A stretch of DNA of 64,000 bases, from assembly GCA_029961685.1 (NCBI GenBank), contig JARWKL010000006.1, positions 18,353,276-18,417,275 on the forward strand, given 5' to 3'. Made by a program: the position numbers and the translations under genes. The notes under the pieces were generated by a model. It worked only from the letters and a program-made list of their open reading frames with translations, ran no database searches and was not told the DNA's origin. Source of the stretch: Aristolochia californica (lineage: Eukaryota > Streptophyta > Magnoliopsida > Piperales > Aristolochiaceae). Below are positions 1 to 14,400 of this stretch, one piece after another (the first letter of the stretch is position 1; each line of letters starts with the position of its first letter).

Positions 1-2276
1 CATGCCTGAAACATGTTGAAGATGCAAATGACTTAATGAACCAAAAATTTCTAGGAGAAGAAAAAATTAAATTCTCAAGTTAACGTGCTTTGGGATATTT
101 ACTGGGGCCAAACAAACCACTTTTGCCCTATTTTACAAAAAAGCGGTCCTAACAATGATAGACCATCTTAAATGTTTTGATCAATTAATGATGTGTAACC
201 ACTATAATTTTTGTTAGAAATGACTTATGGTTTGGGAGTCAACACTCAGTTAAAACTGCCTCGCCTCCTCTTTTCCGATCATTGCAAAACCTAATGTATA
301 AAAAACTAAAAGAGTTTACAATCCTTAAAAATCACAGAAACTTTGTGGAATTATCTCTCGCAGCATTTGTACATTTCCATTTTGGATGTTCAATTTTTTT
401 TTAAATCCTAACTTCAGTTTTCACTCCCCCAGTTTTCTCGTAAAGAAAAAGAAAAGGCAAATACATCACAAAAAAATGAAAATTATAGCATGAAAAAAAA
501 TGAAAACTATAATAAATTTAAGTGAAGAAAACTATTTAACGCACAAAAAATGAACACCAAAGTTTTTTTATCCATATTTGGGTAATTCTACTAGTACAAC
601 CCCTAATAGCTTGTAGGAATTTTATAAGAAATAGATTTCTAATTCATCCTAACATGATTAAATGTGGTGAATATGCATGCCTGAAACATGTTGAAGATGC
701 AAATGACCTAATGATCTAAAAATTTCAAGGAGTAGAAAAAATTAAATTCTCAAGTTAACGTGCGGTGGGATATTTCCCAGGGCCAAATACCCTCTTTTTG
801 CCTATTTTACAAAAAGTGGACCTGTCAATAATAGATCATCATTAATGTTTTGATCGATTAATGATGTGTAACGACTATAATTTTTGTTAGAAATGACTTA
901 TGGTCTGGGAGTTTACACTTAGTGAAAAATACCTCTTCCGATGAGTGCAGAACCCAATATGTAAACAACTAAAAGAGTTTACAATCCTTAAAAACCAAAA
1001 ATACTTTTTGGAATTATCTCTCTCACCATTTGTGCATTTCCATTTTGGATGGTCAATTTGTTTTCAAATCCAAATTTGAGTTTTCACTCTCCCATTTTTC
1101 TCGTAAACAAAAAGATCACGCAAATTGATCACAACAAAATGAAAATTTTAGAGTTTATGTATGCTAAAAATTCAAAACTATAATAAATATAAGTGAAGAA
1201 AATTATTAAACACACTAAAAATGAACACCAAAGTTTTGTTATCCACTAATACAACCCTTAATAGCTTGGTGGAATTTTATAAGAAAGAGATTTCTAATTG
1301 ATCCTAACATGTTTTAAATGTGGTGGATATGCATGCCTGAAACATATTGAAGATGCAAATGACCTAATAATCCAACACTTTCAAGGAGTAAAAAAAATTA
1401 AATTCTCAAGTTAACGTGCAGTGTGATATTTACCAGAGCCAAACTTCCCTCTTTTTGCCTATTTTACAAATAACGGACCTAACAACCATAGATCAGAATA
1501 AATGTTTTGATCGCTTAACGATGTGTACCGGCCATAACGTTTTTTAGACACGACTTATGGTTTGGGAGTCAACACTCAGTTTAAAATGCCTCCTCCCCCC
1601 CCTTTTCAGGTGATTGCAAAACCTAATATATAAAAAACTAAAAGAGTTTACAATCCTTTAAAATCATAGATACTTTTTGGAATTATCTCTCACAGAATTT
1701 GTGCATTTCCAATTTGGATGTTCAATTTTTTTTCAAATCCAAACTTGAGTTTTCACTCTAACATTTTTCTCATAAAAAAAAGATAAGGAAAATAGATCAC
1801 AACAAAATGAAAATTTTAGAGTTTATGTATGCAAGAGATAGAAAACTATAATAAAAGTATGTGAATAAAATTATTTCACACACTACAAATGAACACCAAA
1901 GTTTTGTGATCCATGTTTGGGAAATTCCACTAGTAGAACCCCTAATAGCTTGGTGGAATTTTTTAACAAAGTGATTTCTAATAGAACCTAACATGTTTTA
2001 AATGTGATGGAAATGCTTGCCCAAAACATGTTGAAGATGCAATTGACCTAATGATTCCTAAATTTCAAGATGAAGAGGAAATTAAATTCTCAAGTTAGCG
2101 TGCGGTGGGATATTTACCAGCGCCAAACAACCAACTTTTTCCTATTTTAAAAAAAGCAGACCTTACAATCATAGTTCAATATAAATGTTTTGATCGATTA
2201 ATGATGTGTAACGACTATAATTTTAGTTAGAAATGACTGATGATCAGGGAGTCATCACTCAATTAAAAATGCCTGG

Positions 2277-2301
2277 CCCCCCCCCCCCCCCCCCCCCCCC
2301 C
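2277..2301 (+). repeat. Poly-C tract (25 C)
   Basis: A homopolymer at the fixed C-rich position of the unit, following AAAATGCCTGG. Neighbouring units have 5-10 C here. Confidence 0.9.
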
Positions 2302-4202
2302 TCCCCTTTTTCGAAGATTGTAAAACAAAATAAACTTAAAAATTTTATAATCCTTAAAAATCCCAGATACTTTGTGAAATTATCTCTTTCAGCATTTTTA
2401 CATTTCCATTTTGGATGTTCAATTTTTTTTCAAATCCAAACTTGAGTGTTCACTCTTCCTTTTTTCTTGTAAAAAAAAATAAATAAGGCAAATAGATCGT
2501 AACAAAATGAAAATTGTAGAGTTTCTGTATGTAAAAAATTGAAAACTATAATAAAGTTAAGTGAAGAAAACTATTTCACGCACAAAAAATGAACTCCAAA
2601 GTTTTTTTATCCAAGTTTGGGTAATTCCACTAGTACAAACCCTAATAGCTTGGTGGAATTTTATAAGAAAAAGATTTTTAATTGATCCTAACATATTTTA
2701 AATATAGTGGATATGCTTGCCTAAAACATGTTGAAGATACATATGACCTAATGATCCAAAAATGTCAAGGAGTAAAAAAAGTTAATTTGCTAAGTTATTG
2801 TACAGTGGGATATTTACCTGAGCCAAAGAACTCACTTTTTGCCTATTTTAAAAAAAGTGAACCTAACAATCATAGATCATCATAAATGTTTTAATCGATT
2901 AATGATGTGTAATGGCTACAATTTTTCTTAGAAATGACTTATGGTTTGAGGGTCAACACTCAGTTAAAAATTCCTCGCCCCCTTTTTCTGATGATTGCAA
3001 AACCTAATATATAAAAAACCAAAAGTGTTTATAATCCTTAAAAATCACAGATACTTTTTGGAATTATCTCTCTCCGCATTAAAGCATTTCTATTTTGCAT
3101 GTTCAATTGTTTTTCAAATCCAAACTTGAGTTTTCACTCTCATTTTTCCCGTAAACAAAAAGATAAGGCAAATAGATAAAAAAAATGAAAATTTTAGAGT
3201 TTATGTATACACAAAATTGAAAAATATAATAAATATAAGTGAAGAAAATTATTTCACACACTAAAAATGAACACCAAATTTTTTATATCCATGTTTGGGA
3301 AATTCCACTAGTACAACCCCTAATAGCTGGGTGGAATTTTATAAGAAATAGATTTCTAATTTATCCTAACATGTTTTAAATGTGGTGGGGATGCATGCCT
3401 GAAACATGTTGAAGATGCTAATGACCTAATGATCCAAAAATTTCAAGGAGTAGCCAAAATTAAATTCTCAAGTTAACGTGCGGAGGGAAATTTACAAGAG
3501 CTAAACAACCCACTTTTTGCCTATTTTACAAAAAGCGGACCTAACAAGCATTGATCGTCGTTAATGTTTTGATCGATTAATGATGTGTAACGGCTATAAT
3601 TTTTGGTAGAAATGACTTATGGTTTGGGAGTCAACACTCAATTAAAAATGCCTCACCCCCCCTTTTTCCGATGAATGCAAAACCTAATATATAAAAAACT
3701 AAAAGAGTTTACAATCCTTAAAAATCATAGATACTTTTATGAATTATGTCTCTCAGTATTTGTGCATTTCCATTTTGGATGTTCAATTTTTTTCCACATC
3801 CAAACTTGATTTTTCTCACCCCCATTTTTTCTCATAAACAAAATGATAACTCAAATACATCACAAAAAAATGAAAATTTTAGAGTTTAAGCATACTAAAA
3901 TTGAAAAAAATAATAAATTTAAGTGAAGAAGATTATTTCACGCATTAAAAATGAAAACCAAAGTGTTGATATCCATGTTTGGGAAATTCCAATAGTACAA
4001 CCCCTAATAGCTTGTTAGAATTTTATAAGAAAGAGATTTCTAATTGATCCTAACATATTTTAAATGTGGTGGATATGCATGCCTAAAACATGTTGAAGAT
4101 GTAAATGACCTAATGATCCAAACATTTCAAGGAGTAGAAAAAATTAATTCTCAAGTTAACGTTCGGAGGGATATTTACCAGAGCTAAACAATGCACTTTT
4201 TG

Positions 4203-4212
4203 CCTAATCCCC
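4203..4212. other. Internal deletion junction in a satellite unit
   Basis: The sequence passes directly from the TTTTTGCCTA part of the unit to the C tract and TTCCGATGATTG. The intervening 150 bp or so, including the TAACGGCTATAATT motif, is missing. The unit is therefore 524 bp instead of about 680. Confidence 0.8.
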
Positions 4213-6223
4213 CCTTCCGATGATTGCAAAACCCAATATATAAAAAACTCTAAAAGAGTTTACAATCCTTAAAAATTACAAATGTTTTTTGGAATTATCT
4301 CTCTCAGCATTTTTGCATTTCCTTTTTGGATGTTCAAATTTTTTTCAAATCCAAACTTGAGTTTTCACTCTCCCATTAATCTCGTAAAAAAAATGAAAAT
4401 TTTAGTGTTTATGTATGCAAAAAATATAAAACTATAATAAATTTAAGTGAAGAAAAATATTTCACGTACTAAAAATGAACACTAAAGTTTTGTTAGCCAT
4501 GTTTGGGAAATTCCAGTAGTACAACCCCTAGTAGCTTGGTGGAATTTTATAAGAAAGTGATTTCTAATTGATCCTAACATGTTTTAAAGGTGGTGAATAT
4601 GCTTGCTTGAAACATTTTGAAGATGCAAATAACCTAATGATCCAAAAATTTCATGGAGAAGAAAAAATTAAAATCTCAAGTTAACGTGCAGTGGGATATT
4701 TGCTAGAACTAAACAACCCACTTTTTGCCGATTTTACAGGAAATGGACCTAAGAATCATAGTTCAGTTTAAATGTTTGGATCGATTAATGATGTGTAACG
4801 GCTATAATTTTTGTTACAAATGACTTATTGTTTGGGAGTCAACACTCAGTTAAAAGTGCCTCGCCCCCCTTTTCTGATGATTGCAAAACCTAATATATAA
4901 AAAACTAAAAGAGTTTACTATCCTTAAAAATCACAGATACTTGGTGGAATTTTATATCTTAGCATTTGTGCATTTCCATTTTGGATGTTCAATTTTTTTT
5001 CAAATCTACACTTGAGTTTTCACGCTCCCATTTTTCTCGTAAACAAAAAGATAAGGCAAATAGATCACAACAAAATGAAAATTTTAGAGTTTATGTATGC
5101 AAAAAATTGAAAACTATAATAAATGTAAGTGAAGAAAATTATTTCACGCACTAAAAATGAATACCAAAGTTTTGTTATCCATGTTTTGGAAATTCCACAA
5201 CTACAACTCGTATTAGCTTGGAGGAATTTTATTAGAAAGAGATTTCTAATTGATCCAAACATGTTTTAAATGTGGTGGATATGCATGTCTGAATCATGTT
5301 GAAGAAGCAATTGACCTATTGACCCAAAATTTTCAAGGAAAAGAAAAAATTAAATTCTCAAGTAAACGTATGGTGGGATATTTACCATAGCCAACCTACC
5401 CACTTTTTGCCTATTTTAGAAAAAGCGGACCTTACTATCATAGTTTAGTGTAAATATTTTGATCAATTAATAATGTGTCACGACTATAATTTTTGTTAGA
5501 AATGACTTATTGTTTTGTAGTCAACACTCAGTCAAAAATGCCTCATTCCCCCTTTTCCGATGATTGCAAAACCTAATATATAAAAAACTAAAAGAGTTTA
5601 CAATCTTTAAAAGTCACAGATACTTTTTGGAACTATATCTCTCAGCATTTTTGTATTTCTATTTTGGATGTTCAATTTTTTTTGAAATCCAAACTTGAGT
5701 TTTCACTCTCCCATTTTTCTCGAATACAAAAAAATAAGGTAAATAGATAAAAAAAAAAATTTAGATTTTATGTACGCAAAAAAATTGATAACTATAATAA
5801 ACGTAAGTGAAGTAAATTAAATCATGCTCTAAAAATGAACACCAAAGTTTTGTTATCCATGTTTTGGAAATTCTAGTGGTACAACCCCTAATAGCATGGT
5901 GGAATTTTATAAGAAAGAATTTCTAATTCATCCTAACATGTTTTAAATGTGGTGGATATGCATACCCGAAAAATGTTGAATATGCACATGACCTAATGAT
6001 CCAAAAATTTCAAGAAGAAGAAAAAATAAAATTCTCAAGTTAACATGTAGTGGGATATTTACATGTGCCAAACAACCCACTTTTTGCCTACTTCACAGAA
6101 AGCGGACCTAACAGTCATAGTTTAGTGTAAATGTTTTTATCGATTAATGATGTGTAACGACTATAATTTTTTTTAAAAATGACTTATCGATTGGAAGTCA
6201 ACAGTCATTCAGAAACGCCCCCG

Positions 6224-6246
6224 CCCCCCCCCCCCCCCCCCCCCCC
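6224..6246 (+). repeat. Poly-C tract (23 C)
   Basis: Expanded C run at the same unit position, here after AAACGCCCCCG. Confidence 0.9.
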
Positions 6247-8260
6247 TTCTTCTGATAACAAAACCTAATATATAAAAAAACTAAAAGAGTTTACAATCCT
6301 TAAAAGTCATAGATCCTTTTTGGAGTTATCTATCTCAGCATTTGTGCATTTCTATTTTAGATGTTCAATTTTTTTTGAAATCCAAACTTGAGTTTTCACT
6401 CTCCCATTTTTCTCATAAACAAAAACCTTAAGGCAAATGGATCACAAGAAAATGAAAATTTTAGAGTTTATGTACGCAAAAAAAATTGAAAACTGTAATA
6501 AAGGTAAGTGAAGTAAATTATTTCACGCACTAAAAATGAACACCAAAGTTTTGTCATCCATGTTTTGGAAATTCCAATAGTACAACCCCTAATAGTTTGG
6601 TGGAATTTTAAAAAACAAAATTCCTAATTCATCCTAACATGTTTTAAATGAGGTGGATATGCATGCCCGAAACATATTGAAGATGCAAATGACCTAATGA
6701 TCCAAAAATATCACGGAGAAGAAAAAAATAAATTCTCTAGTTAACTTGCAGTGGGATATTTACATGAGCCAAACAACCCACTTTTTGCCTATTTTACAGA
6801 AAGCAGACCTAACAATCATAGTTCAATGTAAATGTTTTTATCAATTAATGATGTGTAACGGCTATAATTTTTGTTAGAAATGACTTATGGTATGGGAGTC
6901 AACAATCAGTTAAAAATGCCTCGCCCCCCCTTTTCCGATGATTACAAAACCTAATATATAAAAAACTAAAAGAGTTTAAAATCCTTAAAAATCAAAGATA
7001 CTTTGTGGAATTATCTCTCTCAGCATTTGTGCATTTCCATTTTGGATGTTCAATTTTTTTTGAAATCGCAACTTGAGTTTTCACTCTCCCTTTTTTCTCG
7101 TAAAGAAAAAGATAAGGCAAATAGATCACAACAAAATGAAAATTTTAGAGTTTCTATATGCAAAAAATTGAAAACTATAATAAATGTAAGTGAAGAAAAC
7201 TATTTCACGCAAAAAAAAATGAACACCAAAGTTTTGTTATCCATGTTTGGGAAATGCCATTGGTACAACCCCTAATAGCTTGGAGGAATTTTATAAGAAA
7301 GTGATTTCTAATTGATCCTAACATGTTTTAAATGTGGTGGATTGCATTCCTGAAACATGTTGAAGAAGCGAATGACCTAATGATCCAAAAAGATCAAGGA
7401 GTAGAAAAAATTAAATTCTCAAGTTCACGTGCGGTGGGATATTTACTAGAGCCAAGCAACCCACTTTTTGTCTATTTTACAAAAATCAGACCTAACAATC
7501 ATTTTTCATCATTAATGTTTTGATAGATTAATGATGTGTAACGGCTATAATTTTTGTTAGAAATGATTTATGGTTTGGGAGTCAACACTCAGTTAAAAAT
7601 ACCTCTCACCCTTTTTCGATGATTGCAAAATCTAATATATAAAAAACTAAAAGAGTTTACAATCCTTAAAAATAAAAGATACTTTTTGGAATTTTCTCTC
7701 TCAACATTTGCACATTACCATTTTGGATGTTCAATTTTTGTTGAAATCCAAACTTGAGTTTTCACTGTCCCATTTTTCTCATAAACAAAAAGATAAGGCA
7801 AATAGATCACAACAAAATGAAAATTTTAAAGTTTATGTAAGGAAAAAATTGAAAACTATAAAAAATATATGTAAAGAAAAATATTTCACGTATTTCAATG
7901 AACACCAAAGTTTTGATATTCATGTTTGGCAAATCCCACTAGTACAACCCCTAATAGCTTGGTGGAATTTCATAAAAAAAAGATTTATAATTGATCCTAA
8001 CATGTTTTAAATGTGGTGGATATGCATGCCAAAAACATGTTGAAGATACAAATGACCTAATTAACCAAAAATTTCAAGGAGTAGAAAAAATTAAATTCTC
8101 AAGTTAACGTGCGGTGGGATATTTACCACAGCTAAACAACCAATTTTTTGTCTATTTTACAAAAAGCGGACCTAACAATCATTGATTATCATTAATGTTT
8201 TGATCGTTTAATAATGTGTAACGGCTATAATTTTTGTTAGAAATGAGTTACGGTTTGGGA

Positions 8261-8275
8261 GTCAACACTAAAAAT
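8261..8275. other. Microhomology deletion junction (CACT)
   Basis: GTCAACACT, which normally leads into CAGTTAAAAATG, runs straight into AAAAATGAACACC, which normally follows CGCACT. The shared CACT sits at the join. About 300 bp, including the C tract and the T-run, is lost, leaving a 376 bp unit. Confidence 0.85.
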
Positions 8276-8400
8276 GAACACCAAAGTTTTGTTATCCTTG
8301 TTTGGAAAATTTGACTAGTACAACCACTAATAGCTAGGTGGAATTTTATAAGAAAGTGATTTCTAATTGATCCTAACTTGTTTCAAATGTGGTGGATATG

Positions 8401-11400
8401 CATGCTCGAAACATGTTGAAGATGCAAATGATCTAATAATCCAAAAATTTCTAGGAGTAGAAAAAAATAAATTCACAAGTTAACGTGCGGTGGGATATTT
8501 ACCAGTCAACCAACCCACTTTTGGCCTATTTTACAAAAATTGAACCTAACTGTCACAGTTCAGTGTAAATGTTTTGATCGATTAATGAAGTTTAATGGCT
8601 ATAATTTTTGTTAGAAATGACTTATGGTTTGGGCATCAACACTCAATTAAAAATGCCTCCCCCCCCCTTTTTTCGATGATTGCAAAACCTAATATATAAA
8701 AAACTAAAAGAGTTTAAAATCCTTAACAATCGCATAAACTTTGTGGAATTATCTCTCTCAGCATTTGTGTATTTCCATTTTGGATGTTCAATTTTTTTTC
8801 AAATCCAAACTTGAGTTTTAACTCTACCTTTTTCTCGTAAACAAAACGATAAGGCAAATAGATCACAACAAAATGAAAATTTTAGAGTTTATGTATGCAA
8901 AAAATTGAAAACTATAATAAATGTTAGTGAAGAAAACTATTTCATGCACTTAAAATGAATACCAAAAGTTTTGTTGTCGTTGTTTGGGAAATTCCACCAG
9001 TACAACCCATAATAGCTTTGTGGAAATTTATAAGAAAGAGATTTCGATTTGATCCTAACATGTTTTAAATGTGGTGGATATGCATGCCTGAAACATGTTG
9101 AAGATGCAAATGACCTAATGAACCAAAAATTTCAAGGAGTAGAAAAAATTAAACTTTCAATTTAACGTGCAGTGGGATATTTACTAGATCCAAACAACCC
9201 ACTTTTTGCCTATTTTAAAAAAAGCAAACGTAACAATCACAGATCATTGTAAATGTTCTGATCGATTAATAATGTGTAACGGCTATAATTTTTAGTAGAA
9301 ATGACTAATGGTTTGGGAGTCAACACTCAGTTAAAAATGTCTCGCACCCCCTCCCCCTTTTTCGATGATTGCAAAACCTTATATATAAAAAAATAAAACA
9401 GTTTATAATCCTTAAAAATCACAAATACTTTTTGGAATTATCCCTCTCAACATTTTTGCATGTCCATTTTGGAAGTTCAATTTTTTTTTCAAATCCAAAC
9501 TTCACTTTTCACTCTTCTATTTTTCTTGTCAACAAAAAATTAAGGCAAATAGAACACAACAAAAAGAAAATTTTAGAGTGAAAGTATGAAAAAAATTTCG
9601 AAACTATAATAAATGTAAGTGAAGAAAATTATTTTAGTCACTAAAAATGAACACCAAAGTTTTTTTATCCATGTTTGGCAAATTCCACTAGTACAACCCT
9701 TAATAGCTTTGTGGAAATTTATGAGAAAAAGATTTCTAATTGATCCGAACATGTTTTAAATGTGGTGGATATGCATACCTGAAACATGTTGAAGATGCAA
9801 ATGACCTAATAATCCAAAATTTCAAGGTGAAGAAAAAATTAAATTCTGAAGTTAACATGCGGTGGGATATTTACCAAAGTCAATCAACCCACTTTTTGCC
9901 TATTTTACTAAAAGTGGACCTAACTATCATAGTTCAATGTAAATGTTTTGATCGATTAATGATGTATAACGGCTATAATTTTTGTTAGAAATGAATTATG
10001 GTTTGGGTGTCAACACTCACTTAAAAATGCCTGGCCCCCCTTTTCCGATGATTACAAAACTTAATACATAAAAAACTAAAAGATTTTAAAATCCTTAACA
10101 ATCGCATATACTTTGTGGAATTACCTCTCTCAGAATTTGTGCATTTCCATTCTGGATGTTCAATTTTTTTTCAAATCCAAACTTGAGTTTTCACTCTACC
10201 TTTTTTCTCATAAACAAAAAGAAAAGGCAAATAGATCACAAAAAAATGAAAATTTTAGAGTTTATGTATGCAAAAAATTGAAAACTATAATAAATGTTAG
10301 TGAAGAAAACTATTTCATGCACTTAAAATGAACACCAAAGTTTTGTTATCGTTGTTTGGGAAATTCCACTAGTACAACCCCAAATATCTTTGTGCAAATT
10401 TATAAGAAAGAGATTTCTAATTGATCCGAAGATGTTTTAAATGTGGTGGATATGCATACCTGAAACATGTTGAAGATGCAAATGACCTAATGATCCAAAA
10501 ATTTCAAGGAGTAGAAAAAATTAAACTCTCAATTTAACGTGCAGTGGGATATTTACTAGAGCCAAAGAATACACTTTTTGCCTATTTTACAAAAAGTTGA
10601 CCTAACAATCATAGATCATCATAAATTTTTTGATCGATTAAAGATTTGTAACGGCTATAATTTTTGGTAGAAATGACTTATGGTTTGGGATTCAACACTC
10701 ACTTAAAAATGCCTCGCACCCCCCGTCCCCCTTTTAAGATGATTGCAAAACATTATATATAAAAAATTAAAAGAGTTTACAATCCTTAAAAATCACAGAT
10801 ACTTTTTGGAACTATCCCTCTCAGTATTTCTGCATTTCTATTTTGGAAATTCAATTTTTTTTTCAAATCCAAACTTCACTTTTCACTCTCCTTTTTTTCT
10901 TGTCAACAAAAAATTAAGGCAAATAGAACACATCAAAATGAAAATTTTAGATTGAAAGTATGAAAAAAAATTGGAAACTATAATAAAGGTAAGTGAAGAA
11001 AATTATTTTAGTCACTAAAAATGAACACCAAAGTTTTGTTATCCATGTTTGGCAAATTCCACTAGTACAACCCCTAATAGCTTTGTGGAAATTTATGAGA
11101 AAAGATTTCTAATTGATCCTAACATGTTTTAAATGTGGTGGATATGCATAACTGAAACATGTTGAAGATGCAAATGACCTAATAATCCAAAAATTTCAAG
11201 GTGAAGAAAAAATTAAATTCTGAAGTTAACATGCGGTGGGATAATTACTAGAGTCAACCAACCCACTTTTTGCCTATTTTACAAAAAGTGGACCTAACTA
11301 TCATAGTTCAGTGTAAATGTTTTGATCGATTAATGACGTGTAACGGCTATAATTTTTATTAGAAATGAATTACAGTTTGGGCGTCAACACTCAGTTAAAA

Positions 11401-14400
11401 ATGCTTGGCCCCCCCTTTCCGATGATTGCTAAACCTAATATATAAAAAATTAAAAGAGTGTAAAATCCTTAATAATCGCATAAACTTTGTGGAATTATCT
11501 TTCTCAGCATTTGTGCATCTCCATTTTGGATGTTCAATATTTTTTAAAATCCAAACTTGAGTTTTAACTCTACCTTTTTTCTCGAAAACAAAACGATAAG
11601 GCAAATAGATGATAACAAAATGAAAATTTTAGAGTTTATGTATGCAAAAAATTGAAAACGATAATAAATGTTAGTGAAGAAAACTATTTCATGCACTTAA
11701 AATGATCACCAAAGTTTTGTTATCGTTGTTTGGGAAATTCCACTAGTACAACCCCAAATAGCTTTGTGGAATTTTATAAGAAAGAGATTTTGAATTGATC
11801 CTAACATGTTTTAAATGTGGTGGATATGCATACCTGAAACATGTTGAAGATGCAAATGACCTAATAATCCAAAAATTTCAAGGTGAAGAAAAAATTAAAT
11901 TCTGAAGTTAACATGCGGTGGGATATTTACTAGAGTCAACCAACCCACTTTTTGCCTATTTTACAAAAAGTGAACCTAACTATCATAGTTCAGTGTAAAT
12001 GTTTTGATCGATTAATGATGTGTAACGGCTATAATTTATATTATAAATGAATTACGGTTTGGGCGTCAACACTCAGTTAAAAATGTCTGGCCCCCCCTTT
12101 CCGATGATTGCAAAACCTAATATATAAAAAACTAAAAGAGTTTAAAATCCTTAATAATTGCATAAACTTTGTGGAATTATCTTTCTCAGCATTTGTGCAT
12201 CTCCATTTTGGATGTTCAATATTTTTTCAAATCCAAACTTGAGTTTTTACTCTACCTTTTTTCTCGTAAACAAAACGATAAGGCAAATAGATGATAACAA
12301 AATGAAAATTTTCGAGTTTATGTATGCAAAAAATTGAAAACTATAATAAATGTTAGTGAAGAAAACTATTTCATGCACTTAAAATGTTCACCAAAGTTTT
12401 GTTATCGTTGTTTGGGAAATTCCACTAGTACAACCCCAAATAGCTTTGTGGAAATTTATAAGAAAAAGATTTTGAATTGATCCTAACATGTTTTAAATGT
12501 GGTGGATATGCATACCTGAAACATGTTGAAGATAAAAATGACCTAATGATCCAAAAATTTCAAGGAGTAGAAAAAATTAAACTCTCAATTTAACGTGTAG
12601 TGGGATATTTACTAGTGCCAAACAACCCACTTTTTGCCGATTTTACAAAAGGCTGACCTAACAATCATAGATCATCGTAAATGTTTCGATTGATTAAAGA
12701 TGTGTAACGGCTATAATTTTTGGTAGAAATGACTTATGGTTTGGGATTCAACACTCAGTTAAAAGTGCCTCGCACCCCCCCCCCCTCGTTTTCCGTTGAT
12801 TGCAAAACCTTCTATATAAAATAATAAAAGAGTTTACAATCCTTAAAAATCACAGATACTTTTTGGAATTATCCGTCTCAGCATTTCAGCATTTCCATTT
12901 TGGAAGTTCAATTTTTTTTTCAAATCCAAACTTCACTTTTTACTCTCCTATTTTTCTTGACAACAAAAAATTAATGCAAATAGAACACAACAAAATGAAA
13001 ATTTTAGTGTGAAAGTATGAAAAAAATTTGAAAACTATAATAAATGTGAGTGAAGCAAAGTATTTTAGTCACTAAAAATGAACACCAAAGTTTTGTTATC
13101 CATGTTTGGGAAAATCCACTAGTACAACCCCTAATAGCTTGATGGAATTTTATAAGAAAGAGATTTCTAATTGAATCTAAACATGTTTTAAATGTGGTGG
13201 ATATGCATGCCTGAAACATGTTGAAGATGCAATTGACCTACTAATCATAAAATTTCAAGGTGAAGAAAAAATTAAATTCTGAAGTTAACATGCAGTGGGA
13301 TATTTACCAGAGTCAACCAACCCACTTTTTGCCTATTTTACAAAAAGTGGACCTAACTATCATAGTTCAGTGTAAATGTTTTGATCGATTAATGATGTGT
13401 AATAACTATAACTTTTATTAGAAAGGAATTAAGGTTTGGGTGTCAACACTCAGTTAAAAATGCCTGACCCCCCTTTTCGATGATTGTAAAACCTAATAGA
13501 TATAAAACTAAAAGATTTTAAAATCCTTAACAATCGCATATACATTGTGGAATTATCTCTCTCAGCATTTGTGCATTTCAATTTTATATGTTCAATTTTT
13601 TTTCAAATCCAAACTTGAGTTTTCACTCTACCTTTTTTCTCTTAAACAAAACGATAAGGCAAATAGATGACAACAAAATGAAAATTTTTGAGTTTATGTA
13701 TGCAAAAAATTGAAAACTATAATAAGTGTTAGTGAAGAAAACTATTTCATGCACTTAAAATGATCACCAAAGTTTTGTTATCGTTGTTTGGGAAATTCCA
13801 CTAGTAAAACCCCAAATAGCTTTGTGGAAATTTATAAGAAAGAGATTTTGAATTGATCCTAACATGTTTTAAATGTGGTGGATATGCATACCTGAAAAAT
13901 GTTGAAGATGCAAATGACCTAATGATCTAAAAATTTGAAGGAATAGAAAAAAATAAACTCTCAATTTAACGTGTAGTGGATATTTACTAGAGCCAAACAA
14001 CCCACTTTTTGCCTATTTTACAAAAGGCTGACCTAACAATCATAGATCATCGTAAATGTTTTGATCGATTAAAGATGTGTAACGGCAATAATTTTTGGTA
14101 GAAATGACTTATGGTTTGGGATTCAACACTCACTTAAAAATGCCTCGCACCCCCCTCCTTTTCCGATGATTGCAAAACCTTATATATAAAATAATAAAAG
14201 AGTTTACAATCCTTAAAAATCACAGATACTTTTTGGAATTATCCCTCTCAGCATTTCTGCATTTCCATATTGGAAGTTCAATTTTTTTTTCAAATCCAAA
14301 CTTCACTTTTTACTCTCCTATTTTTCTTGTCAAAAAAAATTAAGGCAAATAGAACACAACAAAATGAAAATTTTAGAGTGAAAGTATGAAAAAAATTTGA

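Larger units (their letters stand above)
1..8400 (+). repeat. Divergent monomer block 1
   Basis: Unit anchors lie at 1 (cut by the window edge), 676, 1332, 2016, 2716, 3394, 4078, 4602, 5284, 5961, 6662, 7345 and 8025. Units differ from one another by scattered substitutions and small indels, and I see no repeated pattern of variants that would define a higher-order unit. Two units are short: 4078-4601 (deletion near 4207) and 8025-8400 (deletion near 8267). The C tract varies from absent-looking to 25 C at 2277-2301 and 23 C at 6224-6246. Confidence 0.88.

Noticed and set aside
1797..1994. Minus-strand frames of about 65 codons beginning MLGSIRN-like, seen in many units
   Set aside because: They fall at the same place in the satellite unit each time, are broken in many units, overlap plus-strand frames and match no family I know. 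They are a property of the repeat.
5065..5154. Plus-strand frames with KKLKTIINVSEENYFTH-like ends recurring through the array
   Set aside because: They recur in register with the unit, with frequent stops and frameshifts elsewhere and no start context or domain. Not annotated as genes.
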